64,000 nt of DNA from assembly GCF_004000945.1 (NCBI RefSeq), contig NZ_BIMF01000024.1:26752-90751 (forward strand), in the 5' to 3' direction. Under the pieces are notes generated by a model, which was given only the letters and a program-made list of their open reading frames with translations, ran no database searches and was not told the origin of the DNA. Source of the stretch: Paenibacillus lautus NBRC 15380. GTDB lineage: Bacteria; Bacillota; Bacilli; Paenibacillales; Paenibacillaceae. Numbering within the stretch: position 1 is the first letter of the stretch; the number at the start of each line of letters is the position of its first letter. Positions 18,480 to 26,888 of this stretch are shown here, piece after piece. The position numbers were made by a program, and so were the translations under genes.

Positions 18480-19487
18480 TTACTTCTGCATGCCTAGAGC
18501 CGTAAGCAGCTCTTGTACATCTTGTTCTTGCTCTTCAAGGAAGGCCTTGAAGTCAGCGGCGTTACGATACTCACTAGCCCAATCGTTAGCAACGAGCTCT
18601 TGCTGCCATACTTCGTTCTCGGAGAGGTCCTTCAGCGTTTTATCCCAAAAGGCCAACTGCTCTTCCGTCAGTCCCTTCGGACCGAATACACCGCGCCAGA
18701 TGGTGAATTCGGCGTCCAGACCGAGCTCCTTCAGGGTCGGTACATCCGCGAAGTCTCCGCCGAGTCGTTCGCTTGAAGTAACGGCCAGGATTTTGATCTT
18801 GCCGGCCTTCAAGTAGCTACCGAGGGAAGAGATGTCCGTGCCGATCGCATCGGCATTGTTGCCGAGGAGCGCCGCGATGGCCTCGCCGCCGCCATCATAG
18901 GATAAGTACTTCACGGTTCTCGGATCCACGCCGGACTTGAATGCAGGCAGAACACTGATCAAATGGTCCATCGAGCCCGGAGCGGAACCACCCGCTAGTG
19001 TGACGGAGGTCGGATCGGCTTTGATCGCGTCGATCAGCGATTGCAGATCGGTGAATTTGGAGTTTGCCGGTACGGCAATCGCTCCGAAGTCTTTGGTCAT
19101 TTGGGCGAGCGGCGTCACGTCCTTGTAGCCGAATGGACTGTTCCCTTCTTTTTTCAGATTGTTAATTAGAATAGGCGGGGAGCTGACGAACAGCTTGTAG
19201 GGGTCTTCGTTGTCTTTAGCTACGTATTCCGCGAGAAACACGGTTCCGCCGCCGCCAGGCTTGTTCTCAACGGTCATCGTCTGTTCGATAAGCTTCGTTT
19301 CCGTTAATACCTTGGTGAGAGATCGGGCGGTTTTGTCCCATCCGCCGCCCGCCCCTGAAGGTGCGGTCACGATAAATGGTTTTTTCGGATATTCGCCGGT
19401 GCTGCTTCCGGGAGTACTGCAGGCTGTCAGGCTCATCGCCAGGACAAGCGCAGCGGTTATGATTTTTATGCCGTTTCGTTTAAGCAT
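18480..19487 (-). CDS. tctC: Tripartite tricarboxylate transporter binding lipoprotein TctC
   Basis: Extracytoplasmic carboxylate receptor of 335 residues. A lipoprotein signal with lipobox LTAC occurs near residue 22, followed by the family motif PKKPFIVTAPSGAGGGWDKT and a VENKPGGGG segment near 85. The ATG nine bases after AAGGAGG was preferred over an ATG seven codons upstream. It is the first gene of the operon tctCBA-malic enzyme, with a near-perfect cre 43 bases upstream, and is transcribed away from the divergent sensor kinase gene that probably controls it. Confidence 0.92.
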   Translation of the reverse strand: MLKRNGIKIITAALVLAMSLTACSTPGSSTGEYPKKPFIVTAPSGAGGGWDKTARSLTKVLTETKLIEQTMTVENKPGGGGTVFLAEYVAKDNEDPYKLFVSSPPILINNLKKEGNSPFGYKDVTPLAQMTKDFGAIAVPANSKFTDLQSLIDAIKADPTSVTLAGGSAPGSMDHLISVLPAFKSGVDPRTVKYLSYDGGGEAIAALLGNNADAIGTDISSLGSYLKAGKIKILAVTSSERLGGDFADVPTLKELGLDAEFTIWRGVFGPKGLTEEQLAFWDKTLKDLSENEVWQQELVANDWASEYRNAADFKAFLEEQEQDVQELLTALGMQK

Positions 19488-19529
19488 GGATAAATTCCTC
19501 CTTATCATTGACCGAGAGTTCGCAATATC

Positions 19530-19543
19530 TGTAAGCGCTTACT
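19530..19543. promoter_or_regulatory. cre box, TGTAAGCGCTTACT
   Basis: Matches the CcpA consensus TGWAANCGNTWNCA at every position except the last, with the central CG intact. It lies 43 bases before the tctC start, in the divergent region with the sensor kinase, so preferred sugars should repress carboxylate uptake through CcpA. Confidence 0.83.
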
Positions 19544-19746
19544 TAATGAAGTTCCTTCATACTATCATCGAGCGTCTGGCTTGAATAGAATTGCGACATA
19601 AGTTGAAAAAACTTCATTTCGCTAATTTTGTTCATAAAATTTACGGCTGATTTTTTTACAGGACTATGTTAGAGGTATGATCTAGAATACAATAGGAAAA
19701 TCAGAGACATGTGTGTTTAGACGACCATGCGTATGGGGGAGATTGA

Positions 19747-21357
19747 ATGCGTTTACAGACGAGGCTTATTCTGCTTATTGGCACCCTGTTGTTTGCCGTC
19801 ATTGTCGCCTTGACCTTCAGTTTTGAGCGACTGCTCGTAACGACGCTGGAGAAGAGCATCGGCGCTTCGGCATTAAAGCTGGCAAAGGCCGTGGCGGAAA
19901 TGGACGTCATTCAGGATGCGTTCGAGGAGGAGAACCCGTCTGCCATTATTCAGCCCGTCGTGGAGGAAATCCGGCTGGAGACAGACGCCGAGTATATCGT
20001 CATCGGTAACCGTGAAGGGATCCGGTATGCGCATCCTATTGCCGATCGGATCGGCAAAGAGATGGTCGGAGGCGACAACGGCCCGGTATTGGAGGGCATG
20101 AGCATCATATCGAAGGCGAATGGCTCCATGGGGCCCTCGCTCCGGGGGAAGACGCCGATTTACAATGACAAGAACGAAATCATCGGCATCGTATCGGTCG
20201 GCATTCTAATGAGAGATATCGAGACATCGGCACAATCGTACCGCAATCGAGTCCTGTTCTTTGCGGGAATTGCATTAATCCTGGGGTGCGGCGGCGCTAT
20301 ATGGATATCCTCCAGCGTCAAGCGATCCATTCACGGGCTGGAGCCGAAGGAAATCGGCTTATTGTACCAAGAGAAACGCGCGATTCTGGAAACGATTCAT
20401 GAAGGCATTATCGCCGTTAATCGAGAGGGCATGGTAACCCTGGCCAACCATACAGCGATGATGCTGATTGATCCGGCGGAGCGAAGGGCGATCGCCGGGC
20501 AGTATATTCAGGATGTCATCCCGGGCACCCGATTGCTGGAGGTTATGCAGACCGGGGTAGCGGAGAAGGATCAGGAGATGGTCATTAACGATCATGCGGT
20601 TGTGGTGAACCGGCTGCCTATCTATGATCATGAACATCGGATTGTAGGGGCAGTCTCCAGCTTCCGCAATAAATCCGAGCTTCTGCACCTGACCGAAGAG
20701 CTTACGCAGGTGAAGAGATATACGGAAGCACTGCGCGCGCAGACGCATGAATATTCCAACAAGCTCTATACGATTTACGGTCTGATTCAGCTGGAATCAT
20801 ATCAGGAGGCGATGGATCTGATTACGCATGAGACCGATGTGCATCAGAATCTCATTCAATTTCTGCTGCAAGAGATACCGGACCCTATCATCGGTGGCAT
20901 TCTCATCGGAAAGTTTAATCGCGGAAGCGAGTTGAGAGTGAAGGTGGAGATCGACCGGAGCAGTTCCTTCAAAGACATCCCCGGTCATATTAGCCGGAAC
21001 CAGCTGGTCACCATTATCGGTAATCTGATCGACAACGCCATGGAGGCGGCCTTGGGATCCAAATCGGATAACAGATGGGTAAGAGTAGAGTTACACGACA
21101 AGGATCATGAATTAATGATCGAAGTATCCGACAGCGGGAACGGTATTGCCGAGAATGATACGGATCGTTTGTTTGAGCTGGGTTACTCCACCAAAGGGGA
21201 GCACAATCGGGGCTTTGGCCTATCTATCGTTAACGGGACCGTACAGCAATTGCATGGTATGATTGCTTACCGTAACGCACCAGAGAGCGGGGCGGTATTC
21301 ACGGTCAAGATTCCAAAAACAAGGGGGGATATCCATGATTCGGGTCGCAATCATTGA
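19747..21357 (+). CDS. CitA/DcuS-type sensor histidine kinase for C4/C6-carboxylates
   Basis: Membrane sensor of 536 residues. TM1 is at about 5-27, an extracytoplasmic PAS-like (sCache) domain at about 35-160 with IGNREGIRYAHPIADRIGK, TM2 at about 172-192, a cytoplasmic PAS at about 215-315, then the phosphoacceptor segment RAQTHEYSNKLYTIYGL and an ATPase domain (N box NLIDNAMEA, G1 DSGNGI, G2 RGFGLSIV). This is the DcuS/CitA/MalK layout. GGGGGAG precedes the ATG. It overlaps the regulator gene by 23 bases and diverges from tctC, which suggests it senses the malate or citrate carried by that system. Confidence 0.92.
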   Translation: MRLQTRLILLIGTLLFAVIVALTFSFERLLVTTLEKSIGASALKLAKAVAEMDVIQDAFEEENPSAIIQPVVEEIRLETDAEYIVIGNREGIRYAHPIADRIGKEMVGGDNGPVLEGMSIISKANGSMGPSLRGKTPIYNDKNEIIGIVSVGILMRDIETSAQSYRNRVLFFAGIALILGCGGAIWISSSVKRSIHGLEPKEIGLLYQEKRAILETIHEGIIAVNREGMVTLANHTAMMLIDPAERRAIAGQYIQDVIPGTRLLEVMQTGVAEKDQEMVINDHAVVVNRLPIYDHEHRIVGAVSSFRNKSELLHLTEELTQVKRYTEALRAQTHEYSNKLYTIYGLIQLESYQEAMDLITHETDVHQNLIQFLLQEIPDPIIGGILIGKFNRGSELRVKVEIDRSSSFKDIPGHISRNQLVTIIGNLIDNAMEAALGSKSDNRWVRVELHDKDHELMIEVSDSGNGIAENDTDRLFELGYSTKGEHNRGFGLSIVNGTVQQLHGMIAYRNAPESGAVFTVKIPKTRGDIHDSGRNH

Positions 21358-22021
21358 GGATGATGTGCGCATTGCCAGCATTAACCAACGGTTCGTAGAG
21401 AAGGTAGAGGGCTTCGAGGTCGTCGGCATTGCAACGGATCGGGCCCAGGCGCATGAGCAGCTGGACATTCTGGCACCTGATCTGGTGCTGCTGGATTTGT
21501 ATTTTCCGGATATGTCGGGACTGGATCTGCTGCAGCATATACAGTGGGGATATCCGAATACCGATGTTATTATCATAACAGCAGCCAAGGAATTCGATAC
21601 GGTGCGGGAGGCGATTCGCGGCGGGGTGTATGATTTCATGATCAAGCCGGTGGTCTTCGACCGTTTCCAGGAGAAGCTGAAAGCCTACCGGAAATATTAC
21701 GAGCAGATGAAGCAGCTCGGCGGTGCGAACAAGCAGATCGACCAACAGGGCATCGACCAGCTGTTATGGCGTTCCGGCGAACGAATGGACAAAGAGACGT
21801 ATTTTCCGAAAGGCATCGATAAGCTGACAAGCGAGAAGATCCTGTCCTACATCGAGGAGTCGGAGGATGTGTGGACCGCGGAGGAGCTGGGTAAGCGCGG
21901 CGGCTTTAGCCGTACTACTGCTAGGAGGTACCTGGAGTACTTCGTAGAGAAAGGCGTGCTGATAGCGGATATTTCATACGGCACGGTAGGCAGGCCGGAA
22001 CGGGTGTACCGGAGAGCGTAG
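21335..22021 (+). CDS. CitB/DcuR/MalR-type response regulator
   Basis: Regulator of 228 residues with a receiver domain (acidic pair in IEDDVR, phosphorylation Asp in LVLLDLYFPDMSGLD, Lys in MIKPV) and a C-terminal helix-turn-helix (WTAEELGKRGGFSRTTARRY) typical of this family. The ATG after AAGGGGGG was chosen, and it lies inside the end of the kinase gene. By analogy with B. subtilis MalR and DctR, the phosphorylated form should activate the divergent tctCBA-malic enzyme operon. Confidence 0.92.
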   Translation: MIRVAIIEDDVRIASINQRFVEKVEGFEVVGIATDRAQAHEQLDILAPDLVLLDLYFPDMSGLDLLQHIQWGYPNTDVIIITAAKEFDTVREAIRGGVYDFMIKPVVFDRFQEKLKAYRKYYEQMKQLGGANKQIDQQGIDQLLWRSGERMDKETYFPKGIDKLTSEKILSYIEESEDVWTAEELGKRGGFSRTTARRYLEYFVEKGVLIADISYGTVGRPERVYRRA

Positions 22022-22130
22022 GGTTAAATAACCGGATGCGAGACTGGGATATTCCGCCTAGACTTGCAGCTGCATATCGCTTGGATCCTTTCCTTGGATT
22101 CGAAATTTATAGAAAGGAGGGATTGACGCG

Positions 22131-22790
22131 ATGATTACCACCGTTGTTTTTGATTTGGACGGGACGCTGCTTGACCGCGACACGTCATTGGTTCATTTCG
22201 TTCAAGATCAGTATGATCGTCTAGCGCTCCATGACGGTTTAGTTGTGGGCAGAGATGAGTACGTAAGACGGTTTGTCGAGCTTGATCGTAGAGGTTATGT
22301 ATGGAAGGATCAGGTATATCGGCAGCTAACCGAGGAGTTTGCGCTCCCCCTCGGTTGGGAAGCTCTGCTGCGGGATTACATATCCGAGTTCCATCATCAT
22401 TGCGTCGGTTTCCCCCATTTGCATGAAATGTTAGCTTACTTGAGGAGTAAAGGGATAAAGCTCGGACTGATCTCCAATGGGTACGGCGATTTTCAATACA
22501 GCAATATCAGGGGACTTGGCATTGAGCCTTATTTTGATATTATCACGATTTCGGAGTGGGAAGGTTTACGTAAGCCGGATCCTAGGATTTTTCTCCATAC
22601 ATTACATCGGCTTGAATCAAAGGCCGAAGAATCGATCTATGTTGGAGACCATCCGGACAATGACGTAACCGCAAGCCGGCGTATCGGCATGAAGGGCATC
22701 TGGAAGCGAGATCCCCATTATGATCAGGACTTCGCTAAGGATGGGGAGATTACCGATTTGCTTGAAATCACCCATTATTTAAAAAGTTGA
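22131..22790 (+). CDS. HAD-superfamily hydrolase, YjjG/phosphatase-like
   Basis: Cytoplasmic phosphohydrolase of 219 residues. HAD motif I is VVFDLDGTLL (nucleophile DxD), motif II is the Ser/Thr-type LGLISNGYG, motif III Lys is in GLRKPDPRIF, and motif IV is YVGDHPDNDV. The cap is a helical C1 insertion after motif I. AAAGGAGGG precedes the ATG. The substrate is unknown. It has its own ribosome binding site and no functional link to the regulator upstream is visible. Confidence 0.88.
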   Translation: MITTVVFDLDGTLLDRDTSLVHFVQDQYDRLALHDGLVVGRDEYVRRFVELDRRGYVWKDQVYRQLTEEFALPLGWEALLRDYISEFHHHCVGFPHLHEMLAYLRSKGIKLGLISNGYGDFQYSNIRGLGIEPYFDIITISEWEGLRKPDPRIFLHTLHRLESKAEESIYVGDHPDNDVTASRRIGMKGIWKRDPHYDQDFAKDGEITDLLEITHYLKS

Positions 22791-22874
22791 ACAACCATTT
22801 CATTCTTTCACTCGTTATCATTTATATAAGCCGAATCGAGATAACCGGTTGTTCTGCGTGAGGAGGGTGTCCCC

Positions 22875-23288
22875 GTGAATCGAAATAAAGCCATGACCTT
22901 TATAGGCAAGGGTGAGAAGTGGAAAGCGACTTATGCCATTACCCATCAGGATAAGGTCAATGCGAAGTTTACCGTGTTTCAGGATTCGCTTGGCGGAAAG
23001 CTGAAGCTGCAGTACTTAGGAAAGGAACTCCTCGACCATGGCAAGGTAGACTATCGGCTGGAAGATATGACGGGCTACTCCATGGAAGGCAGAATTGTCG
23101 TGGGGATCGATCATGCTGCCATGAAGGAAACCAAGGGGAAGCTGGATTTGGAGCATCTGCTCGATATGATGAACCCAAACAAGGTTCTAACCCTAAAGAT
23201 TGAGTGGAACGGGCACCGTGAAGAGTTTAAGCTGGGGCTTCCCCGGAAGATCAGCTTTGGAAAAGCGGTCCGTAAGCGGAAGGAATAG
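22875..23288 (+). CDS. Hypothetical protein of 137 residues
   Basis: I do not recognise the family. It starts at a GTG preceded by GAGGAGGGTG. It is soluble, with no signal peptide or membrane segment, basic overall (C-terminal KAVRKRKE), and appears beta-rich in the middle (KFTVFQDSLGGKLKLQYLGK). Codon usage and the strong ribosome binding site support a real gene. It follows the HAD gene by 84 bases. Confidence 0.68.
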   Translation: MNRNKAMTFIGKGEKWKATYAITHQDKVNAKFTVFQDSLGGKLKLQYLGKELLDHGKVDYRLEDMTGYSMEGRIVVGIDHAAMKETKGKLDLEHLLDMMNPNKVLTLKIEWNGHREEFKLGLPRKISFGKAVRKRKE

Positions 23289-23593
23289 CGGGATTTCATG
23301 GAAGCAAGACAGGGGCCGACCCTCCCATCATCACTTACGCGTAAGGCGGGCATGACGACCACATTATTCCAATGACATTGCATCAAATGCTTTTTGCATA
23401 TGGTGATCCTGCCCACACTGTTGGTGTGGGTTATTCGGTTTTGGGCTGTAGCCATAACCCCCGGATTAACAACAGGGCCGATGATGACGCGGGTGTGCCT
23501 TTTTTAAACGCATTTTAAACGAAGGAATCCCCGTCATTTAAACTTGATCCTGTAACTTATAAGTAGAACATCACAGAGGGAGTGAACGAAAGC
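23289..23593. other. Intergenic stretch with a short hairpin
   Basis: No gene is seen. At 23412-23430 CCCACAC-TGTTG-GTGTGGG forms a seven-pair hairpin, but no T run follows directly, so it is at best a weak terminator for the upstream genes. A CTTACGCGTAAG palindrome lies near 23335. Confidence 0.4.
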
Positions 23594-24700
23594 ATGCTGG
23601 AAGCCTACCTGTTTCCAATATCTTATGCATTTTTAACCTTTCCCATAGCGGCTTTGCTGTGCGCAGTTCCCTTTCTGATTGTGCAGTATCGCAAATATGG
23701 TTATTTTAATAAATTCCGGGGATTTCTGCTGTATCTATTTCTGCTCTACATGATGAACGCAGTGTATCTGGTGCTCCTTCCTTTGCCTGCCTCGCGGCAT
23801 AATGCTCCGATGAATGTAGCCTCGGTTATGCAGTGGATTCCGCTGAATTTTATACAAGACATATTGAAAGAGACCAAGGTGGTATGGGGCGAGCCATCGA
23901 CTTACATGCATTTGTTGAAGGAAAGAGCCTTCTTGCAGGTCGTGTTTAACGTATTTCTCGTGGTTCCGTTCGGCATGTTCCTTCGTTATTATGCGCGGGC
24001 GTCCTGGGTTGTTTGTCTGGCTGCCTCATTTGGCTTGTCGCTGTTCTTCGAGGTAACCCAGGTAACCGGCATTTACGGCTTCTATGATCACCCTTACCGA
24101 TTGTTTGACGTGGACGATCTGCTGATGAATACCCTGGGCGGAATGATGGGCCTTGTGCTTGCGGATTGGATGAAAAATCACCTGCCCCGCCTGGATCGTT
24201 TGGATGACAAGGTGGATCTGTCGCAGAAGAGGGTCAGTTATACGCGCCGGGCCATTGCTTTTGGCATAGATGCAGCGGTCATGCTACCGACCATTGGCGT
24301 GCTGACCGTGATGAACGTGAGGGGTGCATACTTCTTTGCCGTGATTTTATATTATATCGTGCTGCCTTATATGATGCAGGGGCAGACGCTGGGGAAATGG
24401 GTCGTCCGGGTCCAGATCCGCGGAGCAGGCGAACATCTGAAGCTGAAGGAAGTGATTGTGCGCAACGGCCTGCTGTATGTGGTATGGGGCGGGTTCCATG
24501 CCTTGCTCATTACGGTTAATGTCACCGGCTCTCATGTCCTGCTTGCGATGTATGCGCTGGGGATATTGCTGCTGGACGGCGTTGTGTTCATTCATGTGCT
24601 GTTATGTCTCATCCATCGTGACCGGAAGCTGCTGCATGAAGCCAAGAGTGGAACAAGGCTCGCGATCGTGGAGAATAAACCCGTGCATAAGGCGGATTAA
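23594..24700 (+). CDS. VanZ-RDD fusion membrane protein
   Basis: Membrane protein of 368 residues. The N-terminal half (about 1-190) is VanZ-like with four to five membrane spans and the conserved VVPFGMFLRYY and FDVDDLLMNTLGGMMG motifs. The C-terminal half (about 210-355) is an RDD domain (YTRRAIAFGIDAAVMLP with the Arg and Asp, then GQTLGKWVVRVQI). A GTG four codons upstream is an alternative start. VanZ-like proteins are associated with low-level teicoplanin resistance in some enterococci, but most genomic copies have unknown functions. Confidence 0.87.
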   Translation: MLEAYLFPISYAFLTFPIAALLCAVPFLIVQYRKYGYFNKFRGFLLYLFLLYMMNAVYLVLLPLPASRHNAPMNVASVMQWIPLNFIQDILKETKVVWGEPSTYMHLLKERAFLQVVFNVFLVVPFGMFLRYYARASWVVCLAASFGLSLFFEVTQVTGIYGFYDHPYRLFDVDDLLMNTLGGMMGLVLADWMKNHLPRLDRLDDKVDLSQKRVSYTRRAIAFGIDAAVMLPTIGVLTVMNVRGAYFFAVILYYIVLPYMMQGQTLGKWVVRVQIRGAGEHLKLKEVIVRNGLLYVVWGGFHALLITVNVTGSHVLLAMYALGILLLDGVVFIHVLLCLIHRDRKLLHEAKSGTRLAIVENKPVHKAD

Positions 24701-24706
24701 AGTTGG

Positions 24707-24735
24707 TTACCACAGGTCTTCTTATTTGTTATAAT
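24707..24735 (+). promoter_or_regulatory. Sigma-A promoter TTACCA-N17-TATAAT
   Basis: A perfect -10 (24730-24735) sits 17 bases after TTACCA (24707-24712). It starts right behind the VanZ-RDD stop codon and would give a leader of about 27 bases containing AAGGAGGAG. It matters because it places the start point after the usual start codons of the next gene. Confidence 0.65.
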
Positions 24736-24768
24736 GTGGAAAATGGGTTTGTCAAGGAGGAGATACAA

Positions 24769-25422
24769 CTGAAAGGCAAAATCCTCTCCATTTCTGCCAT
24801 CGTCCTGGGTCTGCTCTTTATTTCCAACCAGCATCTGGGCTATTCGTTCGGGGATGATCTGTTTCGCTGGTCAGGGATCTCTCCATGGACTAAGCAAGGC
24901 AATTATGGGCTTCATCTGCCCGTTATCGCAGGTCTTATCTTATTGACGATCGGCATCCTGTGGGTAACGCGTATTTATCGCCCACGTTATCCGAAGATCA
25001 TGAGCAGGGTGATGTTCGGCTGCGTCGCATGGATCGTTGTTTTTCCATTCGTATCGGAGTCCGTCATGTTTGTGGCGAACTTCAATTCGAGCGGAATATC
25101 CACCGTCGCCTATTCCAAAAAAGACAGCAAATGCGACTATCGTACAGAGAACGAGGCTATTCGGGCACGCTGCCAGATTCAAATTTACAGTTACGGCACT
25201 GAGCGGCAGGTTACGGTACGCCCGCTTAGCGTGGATGTTGGCGGAAGGATGGTTGATTTCGAGCCTAAGGTGGTTACGGTTCGGCCGCGAGGGGTGGTGC
25301 AGGTCCATGAAACCTTTGAGGGTTTCTTGGAACAGCCTGACTCTTCCTACAGGATGTCAGGTGGAACGAACGAGCCGGGCATCGAGCTGATCGTCGATGG
25401 GAGAAGCAAGCAGGTGAAATAG
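24769..25422 (+). CDS. Membrane protein of unknown function, probable CTG start
   Basis: About 217 residues: a signal-like first span (GKILSISAIVLGLLF), two more spans at about 50-70 and 83-103, then a soluble Cys-containing extracellular domain (SKKDSKCDYRTENEAIRARC) to the C-terminus. AAGGAGGAG is followed at the right distance only by CTG; ATG and GTG in this frame lie upstream, before the predicted transcription start. The family is not recognised. The next gene also encodes a small exported membrane protein, and the two may be functionally paired. Confidence 0.65.
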   Translation: MKGKILSISAIVLGLLFISNQHLGYSFGDDLFRWSGISPWTKQGNYGLHLPVIAGLILLTIGILWVTRIYRPRYPKIMSRVMFGCVAWIVVFPFVSESVMFVANFNSSGISTVAYSKKDSKCDYRTENEAIRARCQIQIYSYGTERQVTVRPLSVDVGGRMVDFEPKVVTVRPRGVVQVHETFEGFLEQPDSSYRMSGGTNEPGIELIVDGRSKQVK

Positions 25423-25462
25423 CCATCCGGTTCTACAGATAACATGAATTGTGGGGTGAACC

Positions 25463-25939
25463 ATGGTCGATATTCGCCGTGCGGGTCGGCTTATGCAAAT
25501 ATCGCTGGTCACGCTGCTGTTGCTGGTGATTTGTTCATCGCCCGCTGCGGTTGCTTCCTGGGCATATCCATTTGTCGTGAATGGCGGGAAGATTTTTGTT
25601 GTGTCAGAGGACCGCGTGGATGAGTCCACTCTTGGAGACGTGGTGGGGAAGGTCACCTACCATACGGATCAGGAAGGGACCTACGGCGGCAACTTCTCTA
25701 ATATTTACCCAAAGGGAACGAAATACTATGCCATCCAAGGAATCGCTCCTGAATCCGCCATCGCGGTTGAGACGCAGGAAGGTTATGTCATGGCTCGTTA
25801 TGAGGGTGAGTATGGCGGGTCTCGTGTTCCGTGGGAAGTCATCAAGAATTGGATTGCGGCGGGACTGATCCTGCTGATTGTTGTGTGGGTGGCTGCCGTT
25901 GTTCGAAAGAAGCGGGTGAGTGGCTCATATAGGCGCTAG
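25463..25939 (+). CDS. Exported membrane-anchored protein of unknown function
   Basis: 158 residues: an N-terminal signal or membrane segment (about 11-33), an external domain of about 100 residues containing NIYPKGTKYYAIQGI, one C-terminal membrane span (about 130-150) and a basic tail. The domain resembles small DUF-type proteins of Bacillales in which a strand-rich extracellular part is tethered at both ends. No function is assigned. GGGGTGAACC precedes the ATG. It is 40 bases after the previous membrane protein and may share its promoter. Confidence 0.72.
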   Translation: MVDIRRAGRLMQISLVTLLLLVICSSPAAVASWAYPFVVNGGKIFVVSEDRVDESTLGDVVGKVTYHTDQEGTYGGNFSNIYPKGTKYYAIQGIAPESAIAVETQEGYVMARYEGEYGGSRVPWEVIKNWIAAGLILLIVVWVAAVVRKKRVSGSYRR

Positions 25940-26127
25940 ATGCTTCGGGAGCTGGGCAGACATATTCACGATGCGCAATAATACAGCCGGTATTCTTTGA
26001 GTATGCTCATAGGACACCGGCTTGTTATATACATGTATCTGTGCGGGTTGCAGCTTGGCCTATGGAGGATTTATATTTGCTACAATAGAAAATAGAACTA
26101 GAAACCGATACGATAAGGAGCCAGCCC

Positions 26128-26589
26128 ATGAAACCGATACGAAACTCGGCCAAGGCCGTTATTATGCGGAATCATCAAATTCTTCTAACGAAAAACGCAG
26201 ACCATTTGGGGGATTTCTATCTGTTCCCTGGCGGCGGGCAAGAAAAGGGGGAAACCTTGGTTGAGGCCGTGGTCAGAGAGTGCCTGGAGGAAATCGGGCG
26301 CAAGGTCGAGGTTCAAGATCTGCTGCATGTCCGTGAATACATAGGGTCCAACCACGAGTTCGCGGAATGGGATTTCGACGTGCACCAAGTGGAGTTTTAT
26401 TTTGAATGCCGTTTGGCGGACGAGGGGGACCTGTTTCAAGGACATAACCCGGATGAATATCAGGTGGGTGTGGAATGGATCGATCTGTCCGCATTGGATG
26501 AGATTCGAGTATACCCTCGCTCCCTGGTCAAGCCACTTCAGGATAAGGCTGCGCGCCCCGTGGTTTGCTATGTTGGGGATACGAACTGA
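26128..26589 (+). CDS. Nudix hydrolase
   Basis: Cytoplasmic hydrolase of 153 residues for a nucleoside diphosphate linked to another group. The 23-residue Nudix box starts at about residue 36 with GGGQEKGETL and continues through RECLEEIGRKV, so the metal-binding Glu residues are all present. Substrate cannot be predicted. AAGGAG precedes the ATG. It is not adjacent to rapZ as the B. subtilis yvcI gene is, so orthology is not claimed. Confidence 0.93.
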   Translation: MKPIRNSAKAVIMRNHQILLTKNADHLGDFYLFPGGGQEKGETLVEAVVRECLEEIGRKVEVQDLLHVREYIGSNHEFAEWDFDVHQVEFYFECRLADEGDLFQGHNPDEYQVGVEWIDLSALDEIRVYPRSLVKPLQDKAARPVVCYVGDTN

Positions 26590-26659
26590 TTTTTGTCTGC
26601 AGGTTGGAAGGTCGCGAGGTTTGTTGTCAAAATCAATGGGATAACGGAGGATGCCGACT

Positions 26660-26863
26660 ATGGATCAATGGGAATACAAAACGCTGAAATACAAAACCGG
26701 AGGATTCCTTGGGGGTAAAGTGAACGAGGAGGAATTCGAGGATTTACTGAACAGTTACGGGATTGACGGCTGGGAATTGATCTCGTGTTTCGATACGAGC
26801 GTGCATCAAGGCCAGTCCAGAGATATTATTGCCGTGATGAAGCGAAAAGCGTATCTGGGGTAA
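26660..26863 (+). CDS. DUF4177 family small protein
   Basis: 67 residues: WEYKTLKYKTGGFLGGKVN at the start, then the family-typical LNSYGIDGWELISCF and a closing beta strand IIAVMKRKA. The second ATG, nine bases after CGGAGG, was chosen; an ATG directly abutting the ribosome binding site is unlikely to be used. Function of the family is unknown. It is 25 bases before the DUF3891 gene and probably co-transcribed. Confidence 0.82.
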   Translation: MDQWEYKTLKYKTGGFLGGKVNEEEFEDLLNSYGIDGWELISCFDTSVHQGQSRDIIAVMKRKAYLG

Positions 26864-26888
26864 GACCGAATCGAAGGGAGAGAATCGG

